DNA of 64,000 nucleotides from a gamma proteobacterium HdN1. GTDB taxonomy: Bacteria > Pseudomonadota > Gammaproteobacteria > Pseudomonadales > Ketobacteraceae. Under the pieces are notes generated by a model. It made no database searches, was not told the origin of the DNA, and was given only the letters and a program-made list of their open reading frames with translations. The stretch lies in the NCBI GenBank assembly GCA_000198515.1, contig FP929140.1, forward strand, positions 408,527 to 472,526, written 5' to 3'. This document shows positions 28,711 through 43,819 of this stretch, in pieces (the first letter of the stretch is position 1; each line of letters opens with the position of its first letter). The position numbers were made by a program, and so were the translations under genes.

Positions 28711-30432
28711 GTGGAATTACTATCTGGCGCAGAAATGGTAGTACGCGCATTGCGCGATGAAGGGGTTAAAACCATGTTTGGTTACCCAGGCGGCGCGGTA
28801 CTACATATTTACGACGCGCTTTTTCAGCAAAAAGACATCACGCACATTCTCGTGCGGCACGAACAAGCGGCGGCCCACATGGCAGACGGCTATGCGCGCG
28901 CATCTGGAAAGCCAGGCGTTGTGCTGGTTACATCCGGTCCCGGAGCCACGAATACCGTAACCGGTATTGCCACTGCGTATATGGATTCGATCCCGATGAT
29001 CATCGTCACGGGACAGGTTCGCTCAGACTGGATCGGTAACGATGCCTTCCAAGAAACCGACATCCTCGGTGTCAGTCGGCCGATCGTCAAGCACTCCATT
29101 ATGGTGCGCGACGCCCGCGAAATTCCCGCAGCAATCCGCAAGGCGTTCTACATTGCTACAACAGGGCGCCCTGGCCCCGTACTGATAGATATTCCGAAGG
29201 ACTGCACCAGCCCATTGGAAAAATTCGAGTACCCCGCGCCCGCAAAAGTCAAAATGCGTTCTTATAACGTAGTAACGCGCGGCCACCCTGGTCAGATTAA
29301 AAAAGCAGTTGACCTGCTTGTGCAGGCCAAGCGCCCGATTTTCTATACAGGCGGCGGCGTAATTTTGGGCGGCGCAGCACAGGCCCTTACTCAGCTTGTA
29401 CGGCAGCTCGGCGCCCCTATTACTAACACCTTGATGGGGTTGGGTGGCTTTCCGGGCGACGATCGCCAGTTCCTTGGCATGCCGGGAATGCACGGTACCT
29501 ACGAAGCCAACATGGCGATGCACCACTCCGACGTTATCGTTGCAGTCGGCGCCCGCTTTGATGACCGCGTTACCAACAACACAGCCAAATTTTGCCCTAA
29601 CGCCAAGATTATCCACATTGACGTCGACCCAGCGTCGATCTCAAAAAACGTTCCCGTAGATATACCGATTGTCGGCCCTTGCGAGCAGGTGCTTGCCGAG
29701 ATGCTGGATATTGTCAAGAAAGATGAAGTTTGTCTTGACAAAGAAGCGTTGGATGCGTGGTGGAAACAAATTAATGCGTGGCGTGCGTATCACGGCTTGA
29801 GGTACAGCAAGGACGAAAGCATCCTTAAACCACAGCAAGTAATTGAAGCGCTCTATCGCGTCACAAAAGGCGATGCCATTGTCACCTCTGACGTAGGCCA
29901 ACACCAAATGTTCGCGGCGCAATTCTATAAATTCCGCCGCCCCTATCAATGGGTCAATTCTGGTGGACTCGGCACGATGGGGTTTGGTCTCCCTGCCGCG
30001 ATGGGCTGTGCGGTCGCTCATCCCGACGCGACGGTCGCCTGTGTTACAGGCGAAGGCTCCATCCAGATGAATATTCAGGAATTGGCGACCTGCCTACAGT
30101 ACCGATTCCCGATCAAGATCATCACCCTGAACAACCAGTCGCTAGGCATGGTGCGTCAGTGGCAAGACATGCAATATCACGGCCGCCACTCAAGTTCAAC
30201 CTACGAAGAATCATTGCCAGACTTCGTAAAACTTGCCGAAGCCTACGGGCATGTCGGCATTCGGGTCACCAATCCCGCAGATCTCGATAGCGCGATGGAA
30301 GAAGCTTTCAGTCTCAAAGATCAGTTAGTGTTTATGGACATCAACGTCGATCCTACTGAACACGTCTACCCAATGCAAATTGGTGAAGGCTCAATGCGCG
30401 ATATGTGGTTGAACAAAACGGAGCGTACCTGA
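28711..30432 (+). CDS. ilvI: acetolactate synthase large subunit (IlvI/IlvB)
   Basis: A 573-residue thiamin-diphosphate enzyme that makes acetolactate and acetohydroxybutyrate for valine, leucine and isoleucine. The GTG start has AGAGGT upstream and gives MELLSGAEMVVRALRDEGV. The catalytic Glu is E51 (HEQAAAHMADGYARASG). The cofactor motif reads GEGS at 447-450 with NNQSLGMVRQWQ following; a Glu in place of Asp in GDG is, to my knowledge, also seen in related enzymes. Length fits IlvI better than IlvB of E. coli. ilvH starts 2 bases after the stop. Confidence 0.96.
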   Translation: MELLSGAEMVVRALRDEGVKTMFGYPGGAVLHIYDALFQQKDITHILVRHEQAAAHMADGYARASGKPGVVLVTSGPGATNTVTGIATAYMDSIPMIIVTGQVRSDWIGNDAFQETDILGVSRPIVKHSIMVRDAREIPAAIRKAFYIATTGRPGPVLIDIPKDCTSPLEKFEYPAPAKVKMRSYNVVTRGHPGQIKKAVDLLVQAKRPIFYTGGGVILGGAAQALTQLVRQLGAPITNTLMGLGGFPGDDRQFLGMPGMHGTYEANMAMHHSDVIVAVGARFDDRVTNNTAKFCPNAKIIHIDVDPASISKNVPVDIPIVGPCEQVLAEMLDIVKKDEVCLDKEALDAWWKQINAWRAYHGLRYSKDESILKPQQVIEALYRVTKGDAIVTSDVGQHQMFAAQFYKFRRPYQWVNSGGLGTMGFGLPAAMGCAVAHPDATVACVTGEGSIQMNIQELATCLQYRFPIKIITLNNQSLGMVRQWQDMQYHGRHSSSTYEESLPDFVKLAEAYGHVGIRVTNPADLDSAMEEAFSLKDQLVFMDINVDPTEHVYPMQIGEGSMRDMWLNKTERT

Positions 30433-30434
30433 TC

Positions 30435-30926
30435 ATGCGTAGAATTATTTCAATACTGCTAGAAAACGAACCGGGTGCGCTCTCAAGGGTGGTCGGCTTA
30501 TTTTCACAGCGGGGCTACAACATCGAAACGCTCACCGTCGCTCCAACAAACGATCCAACCCTTTCCCGCCTGACTCTAACCACCCAAGGCGGCGACCGCG
30601 TAATTGAGCAAATTACCAAGCAACTCAATAAATTGGTGGAAGTTGTAAAGCTAGTGGATCTTTCCGAAGGCCCGCACATTGAGCGCGAGCTCATGCTGGT
30701 GAAAGTGAAGGCCACTGGCGCCCAACGCGCCGAAATAAAGCGCTCTGCTGATATATTTCGCGGCCAGATCGTCGATGTCACCAGCTCGGTATACACTGTG
30801 CAGCTTGCTGGCACCACAGATAAACTGGACGCATTCATTGAGGCGATTGGCGACGCGTCCATACTAGAAGTGGTGCGCACCGGCGTATCGGGCCTGGCGC
30901 GCGGAGACAAGACGCTCTCTCTTTAG
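30435..30926 (+). CDS. ilvH: acetolactate synthase small (regulatory) subunit (IlvH/IlvN)
   Basis: A 163-residue regulatory subunit, the same length as E. coli IlvH. The N-terminal ACT domain starts MRRIISILLENEPGALSRVVGLFSQRGYNIE, the site of valine feedback in the family. The C-terminal domain contains RELMLVKVKA and FRGQIVDV. The ATG at 30435 lies 2 bases past the ilvI stop; the longer frame overlapping ilvI is not needed. Confidence 0.97.
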   Translation: MRRIISILLENEPGALSRVVGLFSQRGYNIETLTVAPTNDPTLSRLTLTTQGGDRVIEQITKQLNKLVEVVKLVDLSEGPHIERELMLVKVKATGAQRAEIKRSADIFRGQIVDVTSSVYTVQLAGTTDKLDAFIEAIGDASILEVVRTGVSGLARGDKTLSL

Positions 30927-30963
30927 TTACCCTATCGGGTTGTTTAAAGAGATTTTTAGTTAA

Positions 30964-32079
<1,116 letters not shown>

Positions 32080-32151
32080 GTAGCCGCCCCTTGTCGGGCG
32101 TGGTGAGAACGCTCGGGCGGGCGCTCAGAGCCTTGCGTAGCTGGGCCACTC

Positions 32152-32188
32152 AAAACACCAAGCGTAGTGATCTACGCTTGGTGTTTTT
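32152..32188 (+). terminator. intrinsic terminator after ilvC
   Basis: A long perfect stem: AACACCAAGCGTAG (ending 32167) pairs with CTACGCTTGGTGTT (from 32172), with a 4-base loop TGAT, followed by TTTTTG. It separates ilvC from pssA. Confidence 0.95.
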
Positions 32189-32304
32189 GTTTGTGCAAAA
32201 TGCGCTAGACTGCTGACCACTTAAGGTGCTCAATAGCGAAGCGAAATCACGTTACCTTCCATTCACACAATCGGCTACCCTCAATACGGATGGGGAAACT
32301 AATC

Positions 32305-33135
32305 ATGCAAGACTCTGAAAAAAAACCAGATGGTTCAATCCTGCACTCGGATTCCACAGATCTAGATCAAGAAACGTCAGGAGTGGTTTTTGAAGTAGTA
32401 GAGAAAGAATTCCACGAAGGCAAGCGGGTGCGACGCAGAGGAGTGTATCTTCTTCCAAACCTCTTTACGACAGGCGCGCTATTTTCTGCGTTTTACGCAA
32501 TTATTTACGCGATGAACGGTAGGTTTGAGCTCGCCGCAATTGCGATATTCGTGTCCATGATATTTGACGGTTTGGATGGTCGCGTTGCGCGATTAACAAA
32601 CACTCAGAGCGAATTCGGCGCGCAGTACGATAGCCTTGCAGATTGTATTTCTTTCGGTGTTGCACCCGCACTCGTGTCTTACGCGTGGGCGCTTTCGAGC
32701 CTCGGAAAGATTGGCTGGACCATTGGCTTTATCTACTTGGCGTGCGCCGCGCTCCGTTTGGCGCGGTTTAATGTACAGCTTGATACGGCCGATAAGCGAT
32801 ATTTTACAGGGCTTCCTAGTCCATCCGCAGCAGCCGTAGTGGCGGGCATGGTTTGGCTGGGGGTCGACCAAGGGATTGCTGGGGCGGATATCGCGTGGGT
32901 TGCGGCACTTCTTACCGGTTTTTCAGCCGTTATGATGGTAAGCAATGTGAAGTACAATTCATTCAAACAGCTTGATTTCAAAGGCCGTGTTCCATTTGTG
33001 GCGATCCCTGTGGTGGTCCTCGCTACGGCAATCATCGCTGTCTACCCCTCGGGGTTCTTGCTGGCCCTGTTTCTCCTGTATGCGATCTCCGGGCCCGTAC
33101 TACATTTTTGGCGCAAAGATGCGCTCGCGCCGTAA
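32305..33135 (+). CDS. pssA: CDP-diacylglycerol--serine O-phosphatidyltransferase
   Basis: A 276-residue integral membrane enzyme making phosphatidylserine from CDP-diacylglycerol and serine. The CDP-alcohol phosphatidyltransferase motif is complete: D88, D91-G92, A95-R96, G105, D109, D113. About seven hydrophobic segments follow Lys/Arg-rich residues 35-46. The ATG at 32305 is preferred because GGGGAA lies upstream; an in-frame ATG 5 codons earlier has no such site. The ilvC-pssA order is as in Pseudomonas, though a terminator separates them here. Confidence 0.95.
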   Translation: MQDSEKKPDGSILHSDSTDLDQETSGVVFEVVEKEFHEGKRVRRRGVYLLPNLFTTGALFSAFYAIIYAMNGRFELAAIAIFVSMIFDGLDGRVARLTNTQSEFGAQYDSLADCISFGVAPALVSYAWALSSLGKIGWTIGFIYLACAALRLARFNVQLDTADKRYFTGLPSPSAAAVVAGMVWLGVDQGIAGADIAWVAALLTGFSAVMMVSNVKYNSFKQLDFKGRVPFVAIPVVVLATAIIAVYPSGFLLALFLLYAISGPVLHFWRKDALAP

Positions 33136-33375
33136 CAAGGCCAATAAAATTTTGCCTGTGTTGGCGGGGATTCGATGCGCTGCGAGGGCGTGGGGCTCTA
33201 GTGTGTGCAGACGTTTAGCGATGGCCTTGAATTAAGTTCGGCATGGGACTATTATTGCCTGCTGCGAACCACTCTTGCAAAACCAACGGGTGCGCTAAGG
33301 CATCGGTTGGAATGCGTAGTAGTTGGGAGGTGAAAACGAAAGAGTTCTGAAGCGGAAAAGCTTCAAAATAAAACG

Positions 33376-33403
33376 TTGACACCATCGTGAATTCAGATAG
33401 AAT
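33376..33403 (+). promoter_or_regulatory. rRNA operon promoter
   Basis: TTGACA (33376-33381) and TAGAAT (33398-33403) with a 16-base spacer, the typical rrn spacing. An AT-rich stretch (AAGCTTCAAAATAAAA) just upstream resembles an UP element, and GAGCGCC follows the -10 as a GC-rich discriminator, consistent with growth-rate and stringent control. Between pssA and this promoter (33136-33375) no gene is seen. Confidence 0.85.
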
Positions 33404-33490
33404 GAGCGCCTCTTCCGGTGAGGAAGAAAGCAAAAGCCAAGCAAAACAAGCGCTTAGCGTGAAATAGTTTTGGCTGGCATCAGGCGAAAA

Positions 33491-33503
33491 AGTTCTTTAA
33501 CAA
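33491..33503 (+). promoter_or_regulatory. boxA antitermination site, rrn leader
   Basis: AGTTCTTTAACAA closely matches boxA (TGCTCTTTAACA), the RNA site recognised by NusB/S10 in rRNA antitermination. It lies 88 bases after the -10 element, as expected for an rrn leader. Confidence 0.85.
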
Positions 33504-33538
33504 TTCGAATTGACAGTAATGCGTGTGGGTATTTGTGC
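33500..33538 (+). other. left arm of the 16S processing stalk (right arm 35171-35209)
   Basis: The 39 bases here can pair with 35171-35209 with only a few mismatches by eye, bracketing the 16S gene. The arms include ACAATTCG/CGAATTGT and ACAGTAATG/CATTACTGT. This is the expected RNase III substrate for release of pre-16S rRNA. Confidence 0.85.
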
Positions 33539-33621
33539 TGAAGGTATAGAGATATATCGGCAAGTACAAAGACCTCGAAAAGAGATTTGAGTACGAGCCA
33601 AGTCGCAAGACGAAAGAGATT

Positions 33622-35156
<1,535 letters not shown>

Positions 35157-35242
35157 AATAAAGCCTGAAAGCGCAAGTACTCACACTCATTACTGTTAAA
35201 ACGAATTGTCAGCTTGGGCTGAGACTCAGGTTGTAAGGCATT

Positions 35243-35319
<77 letters not shown>

Positions 35320-35333
35320 GTGTTTTGGAGAAT

Positions 35334-35409
35334 GGGGCCATAGCTCAGCTGGGAGAGCGCCTGCTTTGCACGCAGGAGGTCAGGAGTTCGATCCTCCTTG
35401 GCTCCACCA
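35334..35409 (+). tRNA. tRNA-Ala (TGC)
   Basis: A 76-base cloverleaf 14 bases after tRNA-Ile, starting GGGGCCA and ending TGGCTCC-A-CCA. The anticodon loop TTTGCAC gives anticodon TGC. Confidence 0.98.
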
Positions 35410-35593
35410 GATTGGGGGTTTGGAAGGAAGTGTATCGGAAGGAAGTGTAAAGGCAAAAGGTGTAAGGTAAAAGGGTTAGAAAATAGAACCAAGCTTTCGA
35501 TGTTTTTTTGAGAAAGAGATTTTGAAGAAACGGCGTTAAGAAAGAGAGTTTGTTTCTAGTTTTTTAGCTGGAACCACAGGAAGCCCCTGTGAG

Positions 35594-35605
35594 TGTTCTT
35601 TAACA
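35594..35605 (+). promoter_or_regulatory. second boxA in the tRNA-Ala to 23S spacer
   Basis: TGTTCTTTAACA matches boxA and lies 153 bases before 23S, as in E. coli rrn operons, where spacer boxA renews antitermination. The rest of the 348-base spacer (35410-35757) holds no gene. Confidence 0.8.
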
Positions 35606-35745
35606 GGTAGGATAATGAGAAGAGCTTGCAATCATTGCATTCGAAAGGATGTAGGGGATTGCAAGAGTAAAGAGTTAAAGATCAAGCGATCTTGGATCTG
35701 AACAAAGGCGATAGAGATAGCAAGTTTGCGAAGACATGCCCTTTT

Positions 35746-35757
35746 TTAGGGTTATAT

Positions 35758-35765
<8 letters not shown>
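35746..35765 (+). other. left arm of the 23S processing stalk (right arm 38639-38658)
   Basis: These 20 bases are perfectly complementary to 38639-38658, and the stalk includes both ends of mature 23S rRNA (GGTCAAGC with GCTTGACC). It is the expected RNase III processing stem. Confidence 0.92.
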
Positions 35766-38648
<2,883 letters not shown>

Positions 38649-38789
38649 ATAACCCTAAGCGAGGTTGTGTGCATTCAGGCCTGCTACGAAATTGCCTTTA
38701 GAGCAAGGCGCTTGATCGACTCGATCTTCTCATCTTACCGAATTCGGGTGTAGAAGTTTCCTTCGGGAGACGCGATACACCCAACCGTT

Positions 38790-38909
38790 TGCCTGACGAC
38801 TATAGAGCAGTGGCCCCACCTGATCCCATCCCGAACTCAGAAGTGAAACGCTGCATCGCCGATGGTAGTGTGGGGTCTCCCCATGTGAGAGTAGGACATT
38901 GTCAGGTCC
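38790..38909 (+). rRNA. rrf: 5S ribosomal RNA
   Basis: About 120 bases starting TGCCTGACGAC and ending near TTGTCAGGTCC, whose ends pair. The CCGAACTCAGAAGTGAAACG segment and GATGGTAGTGTGGGG are intact. Exact ends are estimated from the terminal stem. Confidence 0.96.
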
Positions 38910-38915
38910 TTATTG

Positions 38916-38952
38916 AAAACGCCTCAGTCTCTTGGACTGGGGCGTTTTTTTT
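38916..38952 (+). terminator. rRNA operon terminator
   Basis: AACGCCTCAGTC pairs with GACTGGGGCGTT (12 bp, one T-G wobble) around TCTTG, followed by a run of T residues. It lies 6 bases after 5S and ends the rrn operon. Confidence 0.93.
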
Positions 38953-39031
38953 GCGCCGAGGTTCTTGAAAAACGCGCGGGCAACGCGGAAACATGCACTT
39001 TCTCTGAAGTAGTCTACACTGAGGAGGTTCA

Positions 39032-39643
39032 TTGTTATCACGGCCCAACTTGATGAAAAGCATCGTTTGTTTGGTGATTTTAAATTTGGCAGCACCGAGT
39101 TTTGTGCACCTGTCGGTCTACAAGCCATCCGCCCCCTTGCGGGGCGCGGGGGAAGCTCTAGAAGCCGGCAAGGAGGGTGCAAAGAGGCTGGTGTTGCTAG
39201 ATGAGCAAAAGGCATTGTACCGCACCCTAAGCGAGTCGCCTGCTGGCATGCGCCAGCTAGCTTCAGCACGTGCGACTGTAGGCCAAGAGGGTTATCTATC
39301 GGAAGCGTGCTATAAGCTGGGCCCATTTTCTGATGGCGCATTGATGCGCTCCGTGCAGCTTGCGCTTGATGATCGAAATGCGGAATGGCGCCAAATTGGT
39401 GCGAGCTCAATGCTGACCGATCGTGACGCGCAGGGCACTAAAGGGCGTTATGCTGACCAAAAAAAGGGAGATGGCGATCTAGAAAAACTGTCTGTGCCGG
39501 ATCTGCAGCGGGAACAGTGGCTTCTACTAAAGGATGGCGGACGCCCTCGCGAAGGTCGGCTGGCTCGTATGGCGAGTCTGAATATGACAAATCAAGCGAT
39601 AATTTCATGCAAAATATTTGCACAAAGCGAAATAATCCCTTAA
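39032..39643 (+). CDS. SPOR-like hypothetical protein
   Basis: A 203-residue protein. The TTG at 39032 has GGAGG 5 bases upstream; an in-frame ATG at 39053 lacks such a site. Residues 8-29 are hydrophobic (a membrane anchor or signal peptide). Around 93-120, CYKLGPFSDGALMRSVQLALDDR resembles the C--LGPF segment that opens SPOR peptidoglycan-binding domains. In Pseudomonas a SPOR-related gene after birA-coaX occupies the same position before the tRNA-tuf cluster, which supports the idea. The last 60 residues are charged and unrecognised. It ends 25 bases before tRNA-Thr. Confidence 0.6.
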   Translation: MLSRPNLMKSIVCLVILNLAAPSFVHLSVYKPSAPLRGAGEALEAGKEGAKRLVLLDEQKALYRTLSESPAGMRQLASARATVGQEGYLSEACYKLGPFSDGALMRSVQLALDDRNAEWRQIGASSMLTDRDAQGTKGRYADQKKGDGDLEKLSVPDLQREQWLLLKDGGRPREGRLARMASLNMTNQAIISCKIFAQSEIIP

Positions 39644-39646
39644 CAT
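39618..39646 (+). promoter_or_regulatory. possible promoter of the tRNA-tuf operon
   Basis: TTGCAC (39618-39623), a 17-base spacer and TAACAT (39641-39646) precede a GC-rich stretch TCGCGGCTCGCGC, as in stringently controlled tRNA promoters. The -10 box overlaps the stop codon of the SPOR-like gene. Box matches are moderate. Confidence 0.5.
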
Positions 39647-39668
39647 TCGCGGCTCGCGCATTAGGCGT

Positions 39669-39744
39669 GCTGGCGTAGCTCAGTTGGTAGAGCAGCTGAC
39701 TTGTAATCAGCCGGTCGGGGGTTCGACTCCTCTCGCCAGCTCCA
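39669..39744 (+). tRNA. tRNA-Thr (TGT)
   Basis: A 76-base cloverleaf, GCTGGCG/CGCCAGC acceptor stem and encoded CCA. The anticodon loop TTGTAAT gives TGT. It is the first of four tRNAs before tuf, the same order as E. coli thrU-tyrU-glyT-thrT-tufB. Confidence 0.98.
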
Positions 39745-39812
39745 AAATGTCGTGGTGTAAGTAGAAATTCGATTGACATAATCGGGTTTTCGCACCAGAA
39801 TTGCGCGCTCTC

Positions 39813-39899
<87 letters not shown>

Positions 39900-39943
39900 T
39901 TATCCGTAAAGAGCGCGGCTCGGCGAGTTTCGCCTAACGATGC

Positions 39944-40017
<74 letters not shown>

Positions 40018-40030
40018 AAGGCCAATTTAA

Positions 40031-40106
<76 letters not shown>

Positions 40107-40180
40107 TTTTTTAGAGTGCTGGGTCAAGATGTGTCCGGCGCGTTTCGTTTGTTTGATTGTCAATGCCGGAGACAGGTGAG

Positions 40181-41374
40181 ATGGCTAAGGAAAAATTTGA
40201 GCGGAACAAACCGCACGTAAACGTCGGCACGATTGGCCACGTTGACCATGGTAAAACCACCTTGACCGCTGCGCTGACGATTGTCTGCTCAGAAGTGTGG
40301 GGTGGCGAGCGCAAAGGTTATGATCAAATTGACAACGCACCAGAAGAAAAGGCGCGAGGGATTACGATCAATACTTCGCACGTTGAGTATTCTTCGGGGG
40401 CGCGTCACTATGCGCACGTGGACTGCCCAGGGCACGCGGATTATGTGAAGAACATGATCACGGGCGCTGCACAGATGGACGGCGCGATTTTGGTATGTTC
40501 TGCTGCAGATGGCCCAATGCCACAAACGCGCGAGCACATCCTGTTGGCCCGCCAAGTGGGTGTGCCTTACATCGTTGTGTTTTTGAATAAAGCGGATATG
40601 GTAGATGACGCTGAGTTGCTTGAGCTTGTAGAGATGGAGGTTCGAGATCTGCTGAATACGTACGACTTCCCAGGCGATGATACACCTATTATTACCGGCT
40701 CCGCGTTGATGGCGGTTGAAGGTCGCGATGATAAGGGGATGGGGCGGACTGCCGTACAAAAGTTGGTGGAGACCCTTGATTCCTACATCCCGGAGCCTGT
40801 GCGCGCGATTGATCAGCCCTTCCTGCTTCCAATCGAAGACGTGTTTTCGATTTCGGGCCGTGGTACGGTAGTGACTGGCCGTGTTGAGCGTGGGATTGTG
40901 AAAGTCGGCGAGGAAGTAGAGATTGTCGGCATTCGTGATACTGTCAAAACGACGGTTACCGGCGTAGAAATGTTCCGTAAGCTGCTGGATGAAGGGCGAG
41001 CTGGGGACAACGTAGGTGTATTGCTGCGTGGCACTAAGCGGGAAGACGTAGAGCGTGGGCAAGTGCTTGCAAAGCCCAACTCCATTAAGCCGCATTCGCA
41101 TTTTGAATCGGAAGTGTATGTTCTAAGTAAGGAAGAAGGTGGTCGTCATACTCCGTTCTTTAAAGGCTATCGCCCGCAGTTCTATTTCCGTACCACGGAC
41201 GTAACGGGCTCCGTCGAATTGCCGGAAGGCGTTGAGATGGTAATGCCCGGCGACAACATTAAAATGGTTGTGACTCTTATTGCCCCGATTGCGATGCAAG
41301 AAGGTCTTCGCTTTGCAATTCGTGAAGGCGGCCGTACCGTGGGCGCAGGCGTGGTCGCAAAAGTAATTGCTTAA
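40181..41374 (+). CDS. tuf: elongation factor Tu, copy 1
   Basis: A 397-residue GTPase delivering aminoacyl-tRNA to the ribosome. It starts [27 protein letters not shown] with G1 GHVDHGKT at 19-26, then [12 protein letters not shown] and NKADMVDD. The ATG at 40181 is chosen over one 8 codons upstream by family length and N-terminus. The protein differs from copy 2 (56703) at one visible position: SSGARHY here, SSAARHY there. Large central stretches of the two genes are identical at the DNA level. Its place after four tRNAs matches E. coli tufB. Confidence 0.98.
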   Translation: MAKEKFERNKPHVNVGTIGHVDHGKTTLTAALTIVCSEVWGGERKGYDQIDNAPEEKARGITINTSHVEYSSGARHYAHVDCPGHADYVKNMITGAAQMDGAILVCSAADGPMPQTREHILLARQVGVPYIVVFLNKADMVDDAELLELVEMEVRDLLNTYDFPGDDTPIITGSALMAVEGRDDKGMGRTAVQKLVETLDSYIPEPVRAIDQPFLLPIEDVFSISGRGTVVTGRVERGIVKVGEEVEIVGIRDTVKTTVTGVEMFRKLLDEGRAGDNVGVLLRGTKREDVERGQVLAKPNSIKPHSHFESEVYVLSKEEGGRHTPFFKGYRPQFYFRTTDVTGSVELPEGVEMVMPGDNIKMVVTLIAPIAMQEGLRFAIREGGRTVGAGVVAKVIA

Positions 41375-41423
41375 ATGCTGTGATGTTCTAGAAGGGCTGG
41401 CCTTGAAAAGACCGGCCCGAAAT

Positions 41424-41499
41424 AGGCTAGTAGCTCAATTGGCAGAGCACCGGTCTCCAAAACCGGGGGTTGGGGGTTCGATTCCCTCCTGGCCTGCCA
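41424..41499 (+). tRNA. tRNA-Trp (CCA)
   Basis: A 76-base cloverleaf, AGGCTAG/CTGGCCT acceptor stem (one T-G wobble) and encoded CCA. The anticodon loop CTCCAAA gives CCA. Its place between tuf and secE is conserved. Confidence 0.97.
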
Positions 41500-41542
41500 C
41501 ATTATTGTGTGCAGAGAATGAAGTTTAAAAAGGGTGGTCACT

Positions 41543-41914
41543 GTGGAACCGAGCGCTAGCAAGGAGAGAAATTCTGCTCTTGACGCAGTCAAGATCGTTA
41601 TTTCTATTGTTCTCGTTTCTGTCGCGATAGTAGGAAATTCTCTTTTTGAATCAGAGCCGTTCTTATATCGATTGGGCGGAGTTATCGTGCTCATCGGGGC
41701 AGGCGTTTTGCTCGCCCTATCTACGTCGCGTGGCTTGCAGTTCCGAACGCTTGTTAAGGATTCTCGCGTAGAGCTAAAGCGAGTTGTCTGGCCGACCAAG
41801 CAGGAGACTTGGAGTACTTCGGCGATCGTGCTGGTAGTTGTTGTGGTCTCGGCGCTAATTTTGTGGGGCATAGATTATCTTCTGGGTTCTTCAGTTTCCT
41901 TTTTGATGGGTTAG
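41543..41914 (+). CDS. secE: preprotein translocase subunit SecE
   Basis: A 123-residue membrane protein of the SecYEG channel. Three hydrophobic segments (about 18-33, 41-58, 94-113) follow the longer gammaproteobacterial layout. The conserved amphipathic segment VELKRVVWPTKQETW lies at about 75-89. The GTG at 41543 is chosen because AGGG lies 8 bases upstream; a GTG 3 codons earlier is possible. nusG follows after 24 bases. Confidence 0.95.
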   Translation: MEPSASKERNSALDAVKIVISIVLVSVAIVGNSLFESEPFLYRLGGVIVLIGAGVLLALSTSRGLQFRTLVKDSRVELKRVVWPTKQETWSTSAIVLVVVVVSALILWGIDYLLGSSVSFLMG

Positions 41915-41938
41915 CCGCTTTCTGCCAGGAGGTAGGGT

Positions 41939-42472
41939 ATGGCAAAACGCTGGTATGTTGTCCATGCGTATTCTGGTTTTGAGAAGCAGGTAAAGCGTTC
42001 GTTAGAAGAGCGAGTGAAGCGCTTTGGGTTAGAAGACAAGTTTGGTGAGGTTCTGGTACCCACTGAAGAGGTTGTTGAAATTCGGGGCGGCCAAAAGAGG
42101 AAAAGCGAAAGAAAATTTTTTCCTGGCTACGTCCTTGTACAAATGGAGATGGATGAAGAATCATGGTATCTCGTTAAAGAATGTCCAAAAGTTATGGGTT
42201 TTATTGGCGGGACGCTAGATAAGCCTGCACCGATTTCGGACGTCGAGGCCAATGCAATTTTGCGTCGGGTTGAAGATGGCGTTGAAAAACCGAAGCCAAA
42301 GACCCTGTTCGAACCTGGTGAAGTCGTTCGCGTAATTGACGGTCCGTTTGCAGATTTTAATGGCGTTGTTGAAGAAGTTAATTATGAGAAGAGCCGCTTG
42401 CAAGTTGCGGTTCTTATATTTGGCCGTTCCACTCCAGTAGAACTTGAGTTTGGCCAGGTTGAGAAAACTTGA
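41939..42472 (+). CDS. nusG: transcription termination/antitermination protein NusG
   Basis: A 177-residue protein that binds RNA polymerase and links it to Rho and ribosomes. The N-terminal NGN domain starts [17 protein letters not shown] and includes [12 protein letters not shown]. The C-terminal KOW domain has [23 protein letters not shown] at about 124-146. AGGAGG precedes the ATG. It pairs with secE as usual. A 174-base gap follows before rplK. Confidence 0.98.
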   Translation: MAKRWYVVHAYSGFEKQVKRSLEERVKRFGLEDKFGEVLVPTEEVVEIRGGQKRKSERKFFPGYVLVQMEMDEESWYLVKECPKVMGFIGGTLDKPAPISDVEANAILRRVEDGVEKPKPKTLFEPGEVVRVIDGPFADFNGVVEEVNYEKSRLQVAVLIFGRSTPVELEFGQVEKT

Positions 42473-42646
42473 AGTATTCAAAGCAGTTAGCGCATAAATC
42501 GTAAGGGTTGGGTAAGGTAAATTTTTAACCCGGAAGCCAGTCCCGATTTGAAGTACTCGCGGCTAGTTGTCGCGTTTTTGGCAGATTTTTTGTGGTGAGA
42601 CAACAGGGGAGCTAGTGCACCTAGCGTTTGCACCCGAGGAGATACA

Positions 42647-43075
42647 ATGGCAAAGAAAATAACAGCATATATAAAACTGCAGGTTAAGGCCTGTCAAGCA
42701 AACCCATCGCCGCCGGTAGGCCCTGCTCTCGGTCAGCATGGCGTAAATATCATGGAATTTTGCAAGCAGTTTAATGCGCAAACTCAGGGTGTTGAGCCCG
42801 GTCTCCCTATACCTGTTGTGATTACAGTTTACAGCGATCGCAGCTTCACCTTTATTATGAAGACGCCTCCTGCGGCAATTCTTCTAAAAAAGGCTGCAGG
42901 CATTAAATCGGGCAGTGCAGTGCCGAATAAAAACAAAGTCGGCAAAGTAACGCGCGCCCAGCTTGAGGCGATTGCAACTACGAAGATGCCTGATCTCACG
43001 GCAGCTTCTATGGATGCAGCGGTAAACACGATTGCTGGTTCTGCACGCAGCATGGGGCTGGAGGTCGAGGGATAA
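42647..43075 (+). CDS. rplK: 50S ribosomal protein L11
   Basis: A 142-residue protein, the same length as in E. coli, starting [40 protein letters not shown] near 21-45 is the L11 N-domain that contacts the GTPase-associated centre; the C-domain has [22 protein letters not shown] precedes the ATG. rplA follows after 2 bases, and the pair is expected to be controlled by L1 at the rplK leader. Confidence 0.98.
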   Translation: MAKKITAYIKLQVKACQANPSPPVGPALGQHGVNIMEFCKQFNAQTQGVEPGLPIPVVITVYSDRSFTFIMKTPPAAILLKKAAGIKSGSAVPNKNKVGKVTRAQLEAIATTKMPDLTAASMDAAVNTIAGSARSMGLEVEG

Positions 43076-43077
43076 TC

Positions 43078-43773
43078 ATGGCTAAGCAAACTAAGCGTCA
43101 GAAGGCGATTGCAGAGAAAGTTCTTCCAGGAAAAACGTATACCGTTGTCGAAGCTGCGGGGCTTCTTGCTGAGCTGTCTCGGGTTAAATTCAAGGAGTCC
43201 ATCGATATCTCAGTAAATTTGGGTGTTGATCCGCGCAAATCAGATCAGGTTGTACGTGGTGCGAGCGTTCTGCCAAATGGAACGGGAAAATCCGTGCGCG
43301 TTGCAGTCTTTGCGCAAGGGGCCAATGCTGACCTAGCGCGTGCGGCTGGTGCGGAATTGGTCGGTATGGATGACCTTGCTGATGAAATTCAGAAGGGCAT
43401 TATTAATTTTGACGTTGCGATTGCGTCGCCGGATGCTATGCGTGTTGTTGGGCGTTTGGGTCAGATTTTAGGGCCGCGTGGGCTCATGCCAAACCCAAAG
43501 GTAGGCACCGTGACTACTGATGTGGCGCTGGCTGTGAAGAACGCGAAGGCTGGTCAAGTACGGTATCGAACTGATAAGGCAGGAATTATTCACTGCATCG
43601 TTGGTCAGGTCGGCTTCACTACAGAGGCAATTAAGCAAAACGTTGACACACTGTTAGCGGATCTGCGGAAAATGAAGCCAGCTACATCGAAAGGCAGTTA
43701 TGTACGAAAAGTGACGCTTTCCTCCACGATGGGACCAGGGCTTGTTATAGATCTTTCGACCTTAGAGAGCTGA
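43078..43773 (+). CDS. rplA: 50S ribosomal protein L1
   Basis: A 231-residue protein of the L1 stalk. It contains [20 protein letters not shown] near 39-58 and the [22 protein letters not shown] block near 123-144, the L1 signature. It starts 2 bases after rplK. The family represses its own operon by binding leader RNA. Confidence 0.98.
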   Translation: MAKQTKRQKAIAEKVLPGKTYTVVEAAGLLAELSRVKFKESIDISVNLGVDPRKSDQVVRGASVLPNGTGKSVRVAVFAQGANADLARAAGAELVGMDDLADEIQKGIINFDVAIASPDAMRVVGRLGQILGPRGLMPNPKVGTVTTDVALAVKNAKAGQVRYRTDKAGIIHCIVGQVGFTTEAIKQNVDTLLADLRKMKPATSKGSYVRKVTLSSTMGPGLVIDLSTLES

Positions 43774-43819
43774 TGCTCGCTAGGTCTAAATGGCTTTGTT
43801 GTTTCCGGTATTAGTGTTC

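Noticed and set aside
40289-41101. 270-codon antisense frame in both tuf genes (also 56811-57623)
   Set aside because: Its presence in both copies only reflects the duplicated tuf sequence; there is no independent coding signal.
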